A DNA stretch of 64,000 bases, taken from the NCBI RefSeq assembly GCF_900635955.1, contig NZ_LR134201.1, positions 1-64,000 on the forward strand, written 5' to 3'. Positions 17,088-25,633 of the stretch are shown in pieces (position 1 is the stretch's first letter; each line of letters starts with the position of its first letter). A program made the translations under genes and the position numbers. The DNA is from Cedecea lapagei. Lineage in GTDB: Bacteria; Pseudomonadota; Gammaproteobacteria; Enterobacterales; Enterobacteriaceae. The notes below the pieces were generated by a model. The model did not search any database, was not told the DNA's origin, and worked only from the letters and a program-made list of their open reading frames with translations.

Positions 17088-17867
17088 ATGTTAACTAAAG
17101 CGATGAAATCAGTAGTGGCTGGCGGGTGTTTGCTCGCGGCATTGTTCAGCTCGGCACAGGCGCTGGCGCAGACCTATGTCGTGGGTTCCGGCGGCACCTA
17201 CCGTCCGTTTGAATACGAAAACAGCCAGAAGCAGCTGGAAGGTTTTGATATCGATATCATCAAAGCTATCGCCAAAGCCGAAGGGTTTGATATCAAGCTG
17301 GTTAACACGCCGTGGGAAGGCATTTTTGCCACGCTGAACTCCGGCGACCGCGACATCATCATTTCCGGCATCACCATCACCGACAAGCGTAAAGCGATGG
17401 TCGATTTCTCCTCGCCTTATTTCCCGGCCGAGCAGTCCATCGTGGTGCCAACCGACTCTAAAGTGGACTCCGTAACCTCCCTGAAAGGCAAAAAAGTGGG
17501 CGTGGTTAACTCCAGCACCGGCGACATCGTGGTGTCCGACGTTCTGGGTAAAAACAGCACCGATATCAAGCGTTTTGATAACACGCCGCTGATGCTGCAG
17601 GAACTGACCGAAGACGGCATCGACGCTGCGGTTGGCGATGTGGGCGTGGTGAAGTACTACATCAAATCTCACCCGGAAAAACCGCTGAAACTGGTGCCGG
17701 ACAGCAAGTTTGAGCGTCAGTACTTCGGCATTGCGGTGGCCAAAGGCAACACCGAGCTGAAAGGTAAGATCGACGCCGGGCTGAAGAAAATCATCGCCGA
17801 CGGCACCTACGCTAAAATTTACGCCACCTGGTTCGACAACAACGTTCCAACCCTCCCGGCAGAGTAA
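17088..17867 (+). CDS. Amino-acid ABC transporter periplasmic binding protein
   Basis: A 259-residue periplasmic solute-binding protein of the SBP_bac_3 family for polar or basic amino acids. The signal peptide ends near ALA-QTYVV (residue 27). The ligand-pocket blocks GGTYRPFEYENSQ, GFDIDIIKAIAKAEGF, SGITITDKRKAMVDFSSPYF and DAAVGDVGVVKYY are typical. AGGGG sits six bases before the ATG. It is the first of three transporter genes. The family does not decide the ligand; an ArgR-like upstream palindrome hints at basic amino acids. Confidence 0.92.
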   Translation: MLTKAMKSVVAGGCLLAALFSSAQALAQTYVVGSGGTYRPFEYENSQKQLEGFDIDIIKAIAKAEGFDIKLVNTPWEGIFATLNSGDRDIIISGITITDKRKAMVDFSSPYFPAEQSIVVPTDSKVDSVTSLKGKKVGVVNSSTGDIVVSDVLGKNSTDIKRFDNTPLMLQELTEDGIDAAVGDVGVVKYYIKSHPEKPLKLVPDSKFERQYFGIAVAKGNTELKGKIDAGLKKIIADGTYAKIYATWFDNNVPTLPAE

Positions 17868-17906
17868 TTTTCAATCGGGGCCGCTCCGGCCCCAACAAGG
17901 ACAGGT

Positions 17907-18671
17907 ATGACCGGATTTCGCTGGGAGATAATCTCAGAATACGCGCCGTTGTTTATGCAGGGCGCGCTGATGACCATCAAGTGCACCATTATCTGCGTGA
18001 TTTTAGGCACTACGTGGGGGCTGCTGCTGGGGCTTGGCCGTATGGCTCACGCCGATGACGGCCCGTGGAAACATGTGCTGCGCTACGCGGTTCAGTGGCC
18101 GGTGCGTGTTTATGTCAGCGCGTTTCGCGGCACGCCTTTGTTCGTGCAGATCATGGTGGTTCACTTTGCGCTGGTGCCGCTGTTTATTAACCCGCGCGAC
18201 GGGATCATGATCACCAGCGGGATGATGTCCGTGGACTTTGCCCGCGAACTGCGTTCTGAGTACGGCGCCTTCCTCTCCTGCGTGGTGGCGATTACCCTGA
18301 ACGCCGGGGCTTATGTGTCCGAGATTTTCCGCGCCGGTATTCAGTCCATCGATAAAGGGCAGATGGAAGCTTCACGCGCCCTCGGCATGGGCTGGGGCAA
18401 AACGATGCGCAAAGTTATCCTGCCGCAGGCTTTTCGTCGCATCCTGCCGCCGCTGGGCAACAACGCGATCGCTATTGTGAAAGACTCGTCGCTGGCTTCC
18501 GCCATCGGCCTTGCAGACCTGGCCTACGCGGCGCGTACCGTTTCCGGCGCTTACGCGACCTACTGGGAACCGTACCTGACCATCTCCGTAGTGTACTGGG
18601 TGCTGACGTTCCTGCTTTCGCTGCTGGTGCAACATATGGAAAAGAGGTTTGGCAAAAGTGATTCACGTTAA
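17907..18671 (+). CDS. Amino-acid ABC transporter permease
   Basis: A 254-residue inner-membrane permease of the HisM/GlnP type with about five membrane helices. The EAA loop EASRALGMGWGKTMRKVILP, which contacts the ATPase, is near residue 155, and YVSAFRGTPLFVQIMV near residue 70 is also characteristic. An unusual hydrophilic insertion (about residues 95-115) lies between early helices. The ATG follows AAGGACAGGT. Its 3' end overlaps the ATPase gene. Confidence 0.93.
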   Translation: MTGFRWEIISEYAPLFMQGALMTIKCTIICVILGTTWGLLLGLGRMAHADDGPWKHVLRYAVQWPVRVYVSAFRGTPLFVQIMVVHFALVPLFINPRDGIMITSGMMSVDFARELRSEYGAFLSCVVAITLNAGAYVSEIFRAGIQSIDKGQMEASRALGMGWGKTMRKVILPQAFRRILPPLGNNAIAIVKDSSLASAIGLADLAYAARTVSGAYATYWEPYLTISVVYWVLTFLLSLLVQHMEKRFGKSDSR

Positions 18672-19380
18672 GGACTTACAGAAACAGTTTGGCAAAACTC
18701 ACGTGCTGCGCGGCATTTCCTGCGATATCGCGCCGCAGGAAGTGGTTTGCGTGATTGGCCCTTCCGGCTCCGGCAAAAGCACCTTTCTGCGCTGCCTGAA
18801 CGCGCTGGAAAAACCGGACGGCGGCGAAGTCATTGTGAACGGTTTTGCGGTACACGACCCAAAAACCAACCTCAACACGCTGCGTGAAGGCGTGGGCATG
18901 GTGTTCCAGCGCTTTAACCTGTTCCCGCACATGACGGTGCTGGAAAACCTGATTATGGCGCCGATGTCGCTGAAGGGACTGTCAAAAGCGGAAGCGGTGA
19001 ACCGCGCCGAGAAGCTGCTGCAAAAGGTGGGGCTGCTGGATAAAATCGACGCCTGGCCTTCAAGCCTCTCCGGCGGCCAGCAGCAGCGCGTGGCGATTGC
19101 CCGTGCGCTGGCGATGGAGCCGTCCATTATTCTGTTCGATGAGCCGACCTCGGCGCTGGATCCAGAACTTGTTGGTGAAGTGCTGGCGGTGATGAAACAG
19201 CTGGCGCAGGAAGGGATGACGATGATCATCGTGACCCATGAAATGGGCTTTGCCCGCGAAGTGGCGGACCGGGTTATCTTTATCGACCAGGGCGTGATCC
19301 AGGAACAGGGCGTACCTGCGCAGCTCTTTAGCGCGCCGCAAAACCCGAGAACTCAGGCTTTCCTCAGCAAGGTTCTGTAA
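18658..19380 (+). CDS. Amino-acid ABC transporter ATP-binding protein
   Basis: A 240-residue ATPase of the GlnQ/HisP class powering the preceding permease. Walker A GPSGSGKST is at residues 34-42, the signature LSGGQQQR near 142, Walker B IILFDEPTSALDPE near 165, and a switch histidine in VTHEMGF. I choose the GTG at 18658 because AAGAGG lies about ten bases upstream; an in-frame TTG at 18649 is too close to it. The gene overlaps the permease by 14 bases. Confidence 0.95.
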   Translation: MIHVKDLQKQFGKTHVLRGISCDIAPQEVVCVIGPSGSGKSTFLRCLNALEKPDGGEVIVNGFAVHDPKTNLNTLREGVGMVFQRFNLFPHMTVLENLIMAPMSLKGLSKAEAVNRAEKLLQKVGLLDKIDAWPSSLSGGQQQRVAIARALAMEPSIILFDEPTSALDPELVGEVLAVMKQLAQEGMTMIIVTHEMGFAREVADRVIFIDQGVIQEQGVPAQLFSAPQNPRTQAFLSKVL

Positions 19381-19381
19381 A

Positions 19382-19403
19382 ACAGGGCGCTTATGCGCCC
19401 TGT
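19382..19403. terminator. Bidirectional stem-loop between convergent operons
   Basis: ACAGGGCGC/GCGCCCTGT with a four-base loop lies between the ABC transporter operon (plus) and the nucleoside hydrolase gene (minus). On the minus strand TTTTA follows, so it looks like a terminator mainly for that side. Confidence 0.7.
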
Positions 19404-19409
19404 ATCCAC

Positions 19410-20393
19410 TTATGAAAACCGGCGAATATGCCCGTCGATAAGCGCCAGCAGTCGCTGATTATCGACGGTTTGCAGCAGCGTGACCGGCTTGCCTTGCGGA
19501 GCCTCAACGTTCACCGCCAGCCTCAAATGCTCCGGGCCATAGCGCAGCGTTCTGCCACGGCTCAGCCCGCTCAGGGAAACATCCACATAATCACGCGTCC
19601 AGCTCACCAGCTCCGGCTCGAGAAGCCAGGCGACGGTCAGCACATCGTGGATCCAGCAGCCTGGTAGCTGGCGGGTCTGGATGGAGAAATCCATCCACGG
19701 GCGAATAGTTTCGACCAGAAAACGGCTCAGGTGATTATTGCAGGTGGCCAGCGCATCCAAATCCTGATGGGTCATCATGGTTTGCGTGGTGACGTCCATC
19801 GGCACCAGCACGATATTCGCGCCGCTGGTCAGCACGGCATGTGCGGCCTCCGGATCGACGCCGAAATTGGTGTCCTTCAGGTAGCCGTCAACGTTAAAGA
19901 CGCCGCCCATAATCACGATCTCTTTCACCGCGTTTGCCATCTGCGGGTACAGCTGCAAAGCCAGCGCCACGTTGGTCAGCGGGCCAATGGCAATCAGCGA
20001 GATTTCACCAGGGTTTGCGCAGATGAGCTCGCCCATCTTATGTACCGCCATAGGCGCCACTTCGGCCAGCATTTGCGGGGCGTGAACATCCTTCCAGAGA
20101 TGGCGCAGGCCGACTTTATCGACCTTATGATCCAGGTGTTCACGCCACGGCGCTGAGGGCTCAATCAGCGCCCGTGAGGCACCCCGGGCGACCTCAACAG
20201 ACATGCCGAGGCGAGCGACTAAATCAGACGCAACGGCATAGCCCACGTCGCTTGGCGTATTGCCCGACACGGTGGTGATAAGCTCCAGAGAAATCTCCGG
20301 TGCAGCCAATGCCAGCGCAAGCGCCAGGCCATCGTCTACGTTAGCCCCGGCAACGCCGTTACCCGGATCGCAATCGATAATTAAACGCTTCAT
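19410..20393 (-). CDS. Inosine/uridine-preferring nucleoside hydrolase family protein
   Basis: A 327-residue hydrolase that would cleave the N-glycosidic bond of ribonucleosides to base plus ribose. The N terminus has the calcium-binding aspartate cluster (IDCDPGNGVAGANVDDGLAL), with an insertion between the two parts of the usual DTDPGxDD motif. IAIGPLTNVALAL, IMGGVFNVDG, NFGVDPEAAHAVL and the late HDVLTVAWLL supply further metal and ribose contacts. Its ATG overlaps the LacI-family gene stop (ATGA). Last gene of an operon with a transporter and regulator, suggesting uptake and cleavage of a nucleoside-like substrate. Confidence 0.9.
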   Translation of the reverse strand: MKRLIIDCDPGNGVAGANVDDGLALALALAAPEISLELITTVSGNTPSDVGYAVASDLVARLGMSVEVARGASRALIEPSAPWREHLDHKVDKVGLRHLWKDVHAPQMLAEVAPMAVHKMGELICANPGEISLIAIGPLTNVALALQLYPQMANAVKEIVIMGGVFNVDGYLKDTNFGVDPEAAHAVLTSGANIVLVPMDVTTQTMMTHQDLDALATCNNHLSRFLVETIRPWMDFSIQTRQLPGCWIHDVLTVAWLLEPELVSWTRDYVDVSLSGLSRGRTLRYGPEHLRLAVNVEAPQGKPVTLLQTVDNQRLLALIDGHIRRFS

Positions 20394-21427
20394 GTTACCT
20401 GTGACTTCCTGCTTGTGGTGAGGGAGCGGCAGCCGCAGGACTCGCCAATCTCCAGCTCAAAATCGAATTCATACTTCTGCGGCTGCCCGTCCCACCTTTT
20501 CAGCATCTCGATGGCCTTTTTTGCCATCGGTATGACGGGCTGCCGCACGGTGGTTAAAGAAGGGACGTTAAAGGCCGACTCCAGGGTGCCGTTAAAACAG
20601 ACCAGCGCCAGGTCCTGCGGTGCCGAAAGCCCCTGTTCTGACAGGGCTCTCAGGCAGCCAAAGGCCTGTTGTTCATTGGTGGCAAAAAGCGCGCGAGGCA
20701 GCTTGCCCGCCAGCATACGCCGGGTCGCGTCGTAGCCGCCCTGGCGGGTGTAATCCGTTGGGAAAATCCATTCCGGGTGTACTTCCAGCCCGGACTCTTC
20801 CAGCGCCTGCTTCCAGCCGCTGATACGATCCTGGGTGTTCAGCATCTCCTGCGGCCCGCAAATAATGGCGAAATCGCGATAGCCATGCTCAATCAGATGA
20901 CGTGTCGCGCGGCGTGCGGCGTGCTGCTCATTAACCTGAATCGAGCAGACGTTCAGCTCCGGCTCGACCCTGTCCAGCATGACGCACGGCGTGCCGCTGG
21001 CCTGAATAAGATCGATGTAGGGATGCCTGTCGACGCTGGTATAAATCAGCCCGTCAACCTGGCGAAGGAGCAGGTTGTTGATAAGCTCCAGCTCGCGGGC
21101 GCGGTCATCACCGGAATCGCCCAGCAGCAGGACCCGGCCATCGGCAAAGGCCTCCTGCTGGAGAGCGTGAGCCATGGACGAGATAAACGGGTTGGCGATA
21201 TTGGGAACGACTAAACCGTAGGTACGCGTGGTGCCGCTGGCTAAAGCCCTGGCGATGCCGTTAGGCCGGTAACCTGTTTTCTTAATGGCGGCGAGCACGC
21301 GCTCGCGAGTGGCCTGGGCTACCGGACGGGGGCCGTTATTAATCACGTAACTGACGACCGCAACGGAAGTTCCTGCTTCTTTGGCGACTTCAGCGCGGGT
21401 AACGCGGTGCACATGAGGCTTAGTCAC
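20390..21427 (-). CDS. LacI/GalR-family transcriptional regulator
   Basis: A 345-residue regulator with a LacI-type HTH at residues 8-55 (RAEVAKEAGTSVAVVSYVIN, then ATRERVLAAI and GYRPN), followed by a periplasmic-binding-like effector domain (YGLVVPNIANPFISSM). It starts at GTG. It lies between the MFS transporter gene upstream and the nucleoside hydrolase downstream and probably controls them. A perfect 16-bp palindrome before the transporter gene is the likely operator. Confidence 0.93.
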   Translation of the reverse strand: MTKPHVHRVTRAEVAKEAGTSVAVVSYVINNGPRPVAQATRERVLAAIKKTGYRPNGIARALASGTTRTYGLVVPNIANPFISSMAHALQQEAFADGRVLLLGDSGDDRARELELINNLLLRQVDGLIYTSVDRHPYIDLIQASGTPCVMLDRVEPELNVCSIQVNEQHAARRATRHLIEHGYRDFAIICGPQEMLNTQDRISGWKQALEESGLEVHPEWIFPTDYTRQGGYDATRRMLAGKLPRALFATNEQQAFGCLRALSEQGLSAPQDLALVCFNGTLESAFNVPSLTTVRQPVIPMAKKAIEMLKRWDGQPQKYEFDFELEIGESCGCRSLTTSRKSQVT

Positions 21428-21457
21428 TGAATACCTGCTTTATTTGGCGGGCGATAA

Positions 21458-21487
21458 ACGGAGCAACAGCATAAAGCTTTGCTCCGT
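21458..21487 (-). terminator. Stem-loop between MFS and LacI genes
   Basis: ACGGAGCAA and TTGCTCCGT (21458-21466, 21479-21487) form a 9-bp stem between the transporter and regulator genes. On the minus strand only TTTAT follows, so it may attenuate rather than stop transcription. Confidence 0.45.
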
Positions 21488-21514
21488 AAAAATCGCCGTC
21501 AACTCTGTGACAAA

Positions 21515-22909
21515 TCAAATAGCGTCTTCTGGCAGATTCAGATCGCGGCCTCGGGTCTCCGGGGCAACGAAGGTGGTCACCAGGCCAATCCCCGCCATCA
21601 CCGCGAAGTAGAGAGCGATGGGCCACCAGTGACCGGTCCAGGACAACAGCGCAGCAGCAACCAGCGGCGCCGTTCCGCCGGAAAGAATCGACCCCAGCTC
21701 CTTCGCAAACGCCATTTTGGTGTAGCGGTTAGTGACGCCGAACAGCTCTACGCCCCAGGCCGCCTGCACGCCGAAAATGCCCAGCGAAGCCAGCCCCATG
21801 CCGACGACAATGGTTGGAATCACGATCGCGGGCTCACGGGAGTCCAGCAGCATAAAGGCCGGGAAAGCGTAGATAATCAGCAGCAGGCAAAACCAGCGGT
21901 AAACGATACGGCGGCCAAAGCGGTCGGAGAGCCAGCCGGCAAAAGGAATAATCGCAAAGCCCAGCACCGAGGCGATAAGCACGGCCAGCGTCGGTACGGA
22001 TTTATCCACCGCCAGCACTTTAGCAACGTAGCCGATGATAAAGCCCTGGGCGAGATAAGAAGGCCCGTTTTCGCCAATGCGAAGCCCGACCATGGTCCAG
22101 AAAGCGCGCGTGCGTCGCCAGAAGCTGCGCGGGTCTTTCTGCTGTTGAGCTAGCCCCTTTTGCAGGCTCTGTTTACGCTCGGCTTCCAGCAGCGCTTTTT
22201 GGCGCTCAAAGACCGGCGTTTCGCGCAGATGCTGACGGATGATCAGGGCAACAACGGCAATCAACATGCTGCACAGGAAGGGAATACGCCAGCCCCAGGA
22301 GAGCAGCGTTTCTTTATCCATCTGCAACACCAGCAGCCAGGTCAGGGAAGCCAGCAGCGTCCCGCTGTTTGAGCCCAGCCCGATAATGGAAGAGACCAGA
22401 CCACGGCGTTTTACCGGCGCGTATTCGCCCAGCATGACGGTGCCGCCGGAGAGCTCTGCGCCTGCGCCTAACCCTTGAGCAAACCGCAGGATCACAAGGC
22501 AGGTCGGCGCCCAGACGCCGATTTGCGCGTAGCTCGGGATAAGGCCAATTAAGGTGGTGGAGCAGCCCATCAGCGCAATGGTAATGATCATCACCATCTT
22601 TCTGCCGTAGCGGTCGCCCAGCCAGCCAAAAAGCAGAGCGCCTATCGGCCGGGCAACAAACCCGACGGAGTAAGCGGCAAAGCTTGAGAGCAGCGCCATC
22701 ACCGGCGTGGCATCCGGGAAGAAGACGTCGCCGAAGATTATCCCGGCCGCCAGGCCGTAAAGCGCGAAGTCGGCATATTCCATGGTGGTGCCAAGCCAGC
22801 AGGAGAAGGTGGCGCGAATAAAATCACGTTTGCCTTCTGGCGTTGCCAGCCGTTCCTCGGCAGCGTGCTGCGCGTCAGCCGGAAGAGGAGAGATTGTGCT
22901 TGTCGTCAT
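21515..22909 (-). CDS. MFS transporter, metabolite:H+ symporter (MHS) type
   Basis: A 464-residue inner-membrane symporter with about 12 helices. The MFS signature between helices 2 and 3 (GWLGDRYGRKMVM) and its repeat in the second half (GWLSDRFGRRIVYRW) are clear. AGAELSGGTVMLGEY and LGSNSGTLLASLTW are typical of the ShiA/ProP-like MHS group. The ATG at 22909 (MTTSTISPL) is chosen; an upstream in-frame start at 22969 would add a segment unlike the family. It heads the operon with the LacI regulator and nucleoside hydrolase; the substrate is probably a nucleoside or related compound (inference). Confidence 0.9.
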   Translation of the reverse strand: MTTSTISPLPADAQHAAEERLATPEGKRDFIRATFSCWLGTTMEYADFALYGLAAGIIFGDVFFPDATPVMALLSSFAAYSVGFVARPIGALLFGWLGDRYGRKMVMIITIALMGCSTTLIGLIPSYAQIGVWAPTCLVILRFAQGLGAGAELSGGTVMLGEYAPVKRRGLVSSIIGLGSNSGTLLASLTWLLVLQMDKETLLSWGWRIPFLCSMLIAVVALIIRQHLRETPVFERQKALLEAERKQSLQKGLAQQQKDPRSFWRRTRAFWTMVGLRIGENGPSYLAQGFIIGYVAKVLAVDKSVPTLAVLIASVLGFAIIPFAGWLSDRFGRRIVYRWFCLLLIIYAFPAFMLLDSREPAIVIPTIVVGMGLASLGIFGVQAAWGVELFGVTNRYTKMAFAKELGSILSGGTAPLVAAALLSWTGHWWPIALYFAVMAGIGLVTTFVAPETRGRDLNLPEDAI

Positions 22910-22981
22910 TAGGGTTCTCACAGAGAGGGTGCAGTGTGTCTGTTGGCGATAATGCCATTTTTTAATCATTTCACTCAGTGT

Positions 22982-22997
22982 ATCTACGCGCGTAGAT
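22982..22997. promoter_or_regulatory. Perfect 16-bp palindrome, likely operator for the LacI-family regulator
   Basis: ATCTACGCGCGTAGAT is its own reverse complement, with the CG-centred symmetry usual for LacI/GalR operators. It lies about 72 bases upstream of the MFS transporter start. Confidence 0.65.
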
Positions 22998-23063
22998 TGA
23001 TCAAATCATTAAGCTGAAAATGAGAGTAAAGTAACTAAATGACAGAAATATGACGGGGAAGAT

Positions 23064-23100
23064 GACCCTCACCCCTGCCCTCTCCCAGAGGGAAAGGGGG
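23064..23100. repeat. REP-like intergenic repeat
   Basis: CCCTCACCCCTGCCCTCTCCC followed by GAGGGAAAGGGGG, an imperfect member of the palindromic family also seen near 29.9, 50.1 and 58.2 kb. It lies between the MFS operon and emrD. Confidence 0.7.
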
Positions 23101-23184
23101 AAAACAGCATTAATACTAAAGGTGCGGGATTTCTCCCTCGCCCCGGTGGCCCAGAGCAGGTGCGTGGCGAAGAGGCGAAATAAC

Positions 23185-24369
23185 CTATACCGTCTCGCCA
23201 TGATGCTGGGATCGCTGCGCCAGCGGCAGCCAGCAGCAGAGGATCAGCACGCCCATCGCCGTCATCAGCAGCCCGATGCTGTATTGCCCGGTTTGCGGCA
23301 TCAGGGCGGAGAACCAGGCCATCACGCCGGAACCGATATTTTGCAGGCCGCCAACCAGCGCCCCTGCGGTACCGGCGAGGAACGGGAACGGCTCCATCGC
23401 GCCGCTGGTCGCCAGCGGGAACAGCATCCCTGCGCCAAAGAAAAAGAGTGCCGCAGGGACCAGTAATGTCCAGATATTCATGATGCCGAACCAGCCAGGG
23501 ATCCACATCAGAATACCGGCGAACAGGCAGCTCAGTACCGCCTGCCACATCAGGCTGGAGAAACGCACGTTCTGGCGACCTGCATACCAGGAGCCAAAAA
23601 ATGCCGCCGGAATCGGCAGAATAAACAGGATGCTGACCACCACGCCGTTCAGGCCGAGCACGCCGCCCATCAGCACGCCGGAGCAGGCTTCAAACACCGC
23701 CACGCCCGCCAGCCCGCCAACCAGCATCAGCAGATAGCAGTTAAAGGAGATACTGCCGAGCAGCATTTTGTAGCTGCGCATCAGGCGCGGCGGCGTAGCA
23801 TTGGCCGGACGGGTTTCCGGCAGCCAGCGCCACATGGAGAATGCCACAATCGCGCACAGCAGCAGCAGGAAGCCGTAGCAGGCGCGCCAGCCCCAGACGC
23901 TGTCCAGCATCCCGCCGATAACCGGCGCCAGCAGCGGGCTCACCAGAATGCCCATGTTCAGCAGGCTGTTGGCCTGACGCAAATCACCGCCTTCGTAGAG
24001 GTCGCGAGGCATGGTTCTCGCCATCACACCGGCAACCCCGGTACCCATGCCCTGCAGGGCGCTCGCCAGCACAAGGATATGCAAATTCGTGGTAAACAGA
24101 GCGCCGAGCGTGGCCAGCATGAAAATCACCATGCCAGTGAGGATCACCGGGCGGCGGCCAATGCGGTCGGAAATTGGGCCATAAAACAGCTGGGATACGC
24201 CGTAGGTAAACAAATAGGCCGCCATCACGCGCTGGATAGCACCGCTGCGCACGCCCATCTCATGAGCCATATCGGGAATCGAAGGAATATAAATCGTCTG
24301 TGTCATCTGCCCGACAGCAACCAGCAAAATCAACATCATCAGCAGGTGGATATTGGCTAACTTTCTCAT
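23185..24369 (-). CDS. emrD: Multidrug efflux MFS transporter EmrD
   Basis: EmrD is a 12-helix DHA1-type proton antiporter exporting amphipathic drugs and detergents. The 394-residue protein equals E. coli EmrD in length and shares QTIYIPSIPDMA, GVSQLFYGPISDRIGRRPV (MFS motif A), SLLNMGILVSPLLAPVIGG (motif C region) and GAMEPFPFLAGTAGALVGG. It starts MRKLANIHLLMM. It stands alone, divergent from nothing coding within 250 bases. Confidence 0.96.
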   Translation of the reverse strand: MRKLANIHLLMMLILLVAVGQMTQTIYIPSIPDMAHEMGVRSGAIQRVMAAYLFTYGVSQLFYGPISDRIGRRPVILTGMVIFMLATLGALFTTNLHILVLASALQGMGTGVAGVMARTMPRDLYEGGDLRQANSLLNMGILVSPLLAPVIGGMLDSVWGWRACYGFLLLLCAIVAFSMWRWLPETRPANATPPRLMRSYKMLLGSISFNCYLLMLVGGLAGVAVFEACSGVLMGGVLGLNGVVVSILFILPIPAAFFGSWYAGRQNVRFSSLMWQAVLSCLFAGILMWIPGWFGIMNIWTLLVPAALFFFGAGMLFPLATSGAMEPFPFLAGTAGALVGGLQNIGSGVMAWFSALMPQTGQYSIGLLMTAMGVLILCCWLPLAQRSQHHGETV

Positions 24370-24526
24370 GGCGTCCGATCGTTTACCTGAAAAAAGAGAG
24401 AGGGGCTTCGCAGCGTATTTTGCTGTGTATGTTTTGAAAGCGAGAGGAATCTATCACAACCTACGCAATAAGCCAGATGATGAGACTGTTTTCAGCACAG
24501 ATTGGCGAGTGGCTTTGTAAAGCGAA

Positions 24527-24562
24527 GGCGGCAATTTTTATTGCCACCCGCCGCCCTTTTTT
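24527..24562. terminator. Nested stem-loop between emrD and the LysR gene
   Basis: GGCAATTTTTATTGCC nested in GGCGGC/GCCGCC, with CTTTTTT on the plus side. On the minus strand it lies 66 bases after the LysR-family gene and could terminate it. Confidence 0.5.
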
Positions 24563-24627
24563 GCCCCGCAACGGTGCAATCTTCGTTAACCTTCAGGGGA
24601 AAGGTTACGAAACGGGCAGGCGGCCCA

Positions 24628-25524
24628 TCACTGCTGGCTTCTTTCCCGCGCCAGCGCCAGAAAGGCGGCAAGTCCGGCGGACGGGTGCCGCCTGCCGGAA
24701 TAGTAAAGGCAAAGTCCCGGGAAGGGCGGTGTCCACTCCTCCAGCAGGCGAATCAGCTTGCCCGAGCGGATCTCCTCGGCGACGTTTTGCTCCATGAAGA
24801 AGCCAATCCCGATTCCTTCCAGCGCCGCATCCCGCGCCAGTGCGGCTTCATCCAGCGTAAGTGGCCCTCGCACATCGAGCTGCACCACTTCGCCCTGCTT
24901 CTCCAGATGCCAGCGATAAAGCGAGCCGTCGGGCAGCCTGACGCGAAGGCAGGCGTGAGCCAGCAGATCGCCGGGCGTTAGCGGGACGCCATGTTTCGCC
25001 AGATAATCCGGAGAAGCGGCAACGGCAAAACGCTGCGGTTGGCCAAGCGGGAGCGCAATCATATCGGCAGGCACCAGGCCTGCGACGCGGGCGCCGAGAT
25101 CGAACCCTTCCGCAACGACATCGACCAGCTTTCCCTCGGTTACGATGTCGACCTGCATTTCCGGGTAGAGGCGCAGAAACTCAAAAATCAGGGATGACAG
25201 CAGCTGGCGGGCGGCAAAGGGCGGGGCGTTAATGCGCAGGATCCCGGACGGGGTATCGCGGTGCGCCCGAACGCTCTCAAGGGCATCACTAAGTCCCTGA
25301 AAAGACGGGCTCACTCGCTCGATAAACAGCCTCCCGGCCTCCGTCAGCGACACGCTGCGGGTGGTACGGTTGAACAGGCGCACGCCAAGCTCGGCTTCAA
25401 ATTTTGCCAGCGTATGGCTGAGCGCCGTAGTAGAAACGCCAAGGTCGATCGCCGCCGCGCGGAAAGAACCCCGGCGGTCAATGGCCTGCACGGCTTCGAT
25501 ATCGCTGAGCGCTATGCGCGACAT
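24628..25524 (-). CDS. LysR-family transcriptional regulator
   Basis: A 298-residue LTTR. The winged HTH occupies residues 1-60 (FRAAAIDLGVSTTALSHTL, then LGVRLFNRTTRSVSLTEAG), followed by the effector-binding domain (GILRINAPPFAARQLL). It is transcribed away from the adjacent SDR gene with 109 bases between, the classic LTTR arrangement, so that gene is its likely target. The ligand is unknown. Confidence 0.94.
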   Translation of the reverse strand: MSRIALSDIEAVQAIDRRGSFRAAAIDLGVSTTALSHTLAKFEAELGVRLFNRTTRSVSLTEAGRLFIERVSPSFQGLSDALESVRAHRDTPSGILRINAPPFAARQLLSSLIFEFLRLYPEMQVDIVTEGKLVDVVAEGFDLGARVAGLVPADMIALPLGQPQRFAVAASPDYLAKHGVPLTPGDLLAHACLRVRLPDGSLYRWHLEKQGEVVQLDVRGPLTLDEAALARDAALEGIGIGFFMEQNVAEEIRSGKLIRLLEEWTPPFPGLCLYYSGRRHPSAGLAAFLALARERSQQ

Positions 25525-25633
25525 TGTCCCGTTTCCTTCATCATTTCATCCTGTTTTGTCCCAATTGTTTAAATTATACCGCTTTCTTAAAGTAGCGCTA
25601 CGGCAGGTAAATCGACTTTCTGGAGAACTTAAG

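Noticed and set aside
24486..24500. LexA-box-like CTGTTTTCAGCACAG near emrD, checked because tisB/istR lies near emrD in E. coli
   Set aside because: The spacer is seven rather than eight bases, and no TisB-like small protein was found nearby.
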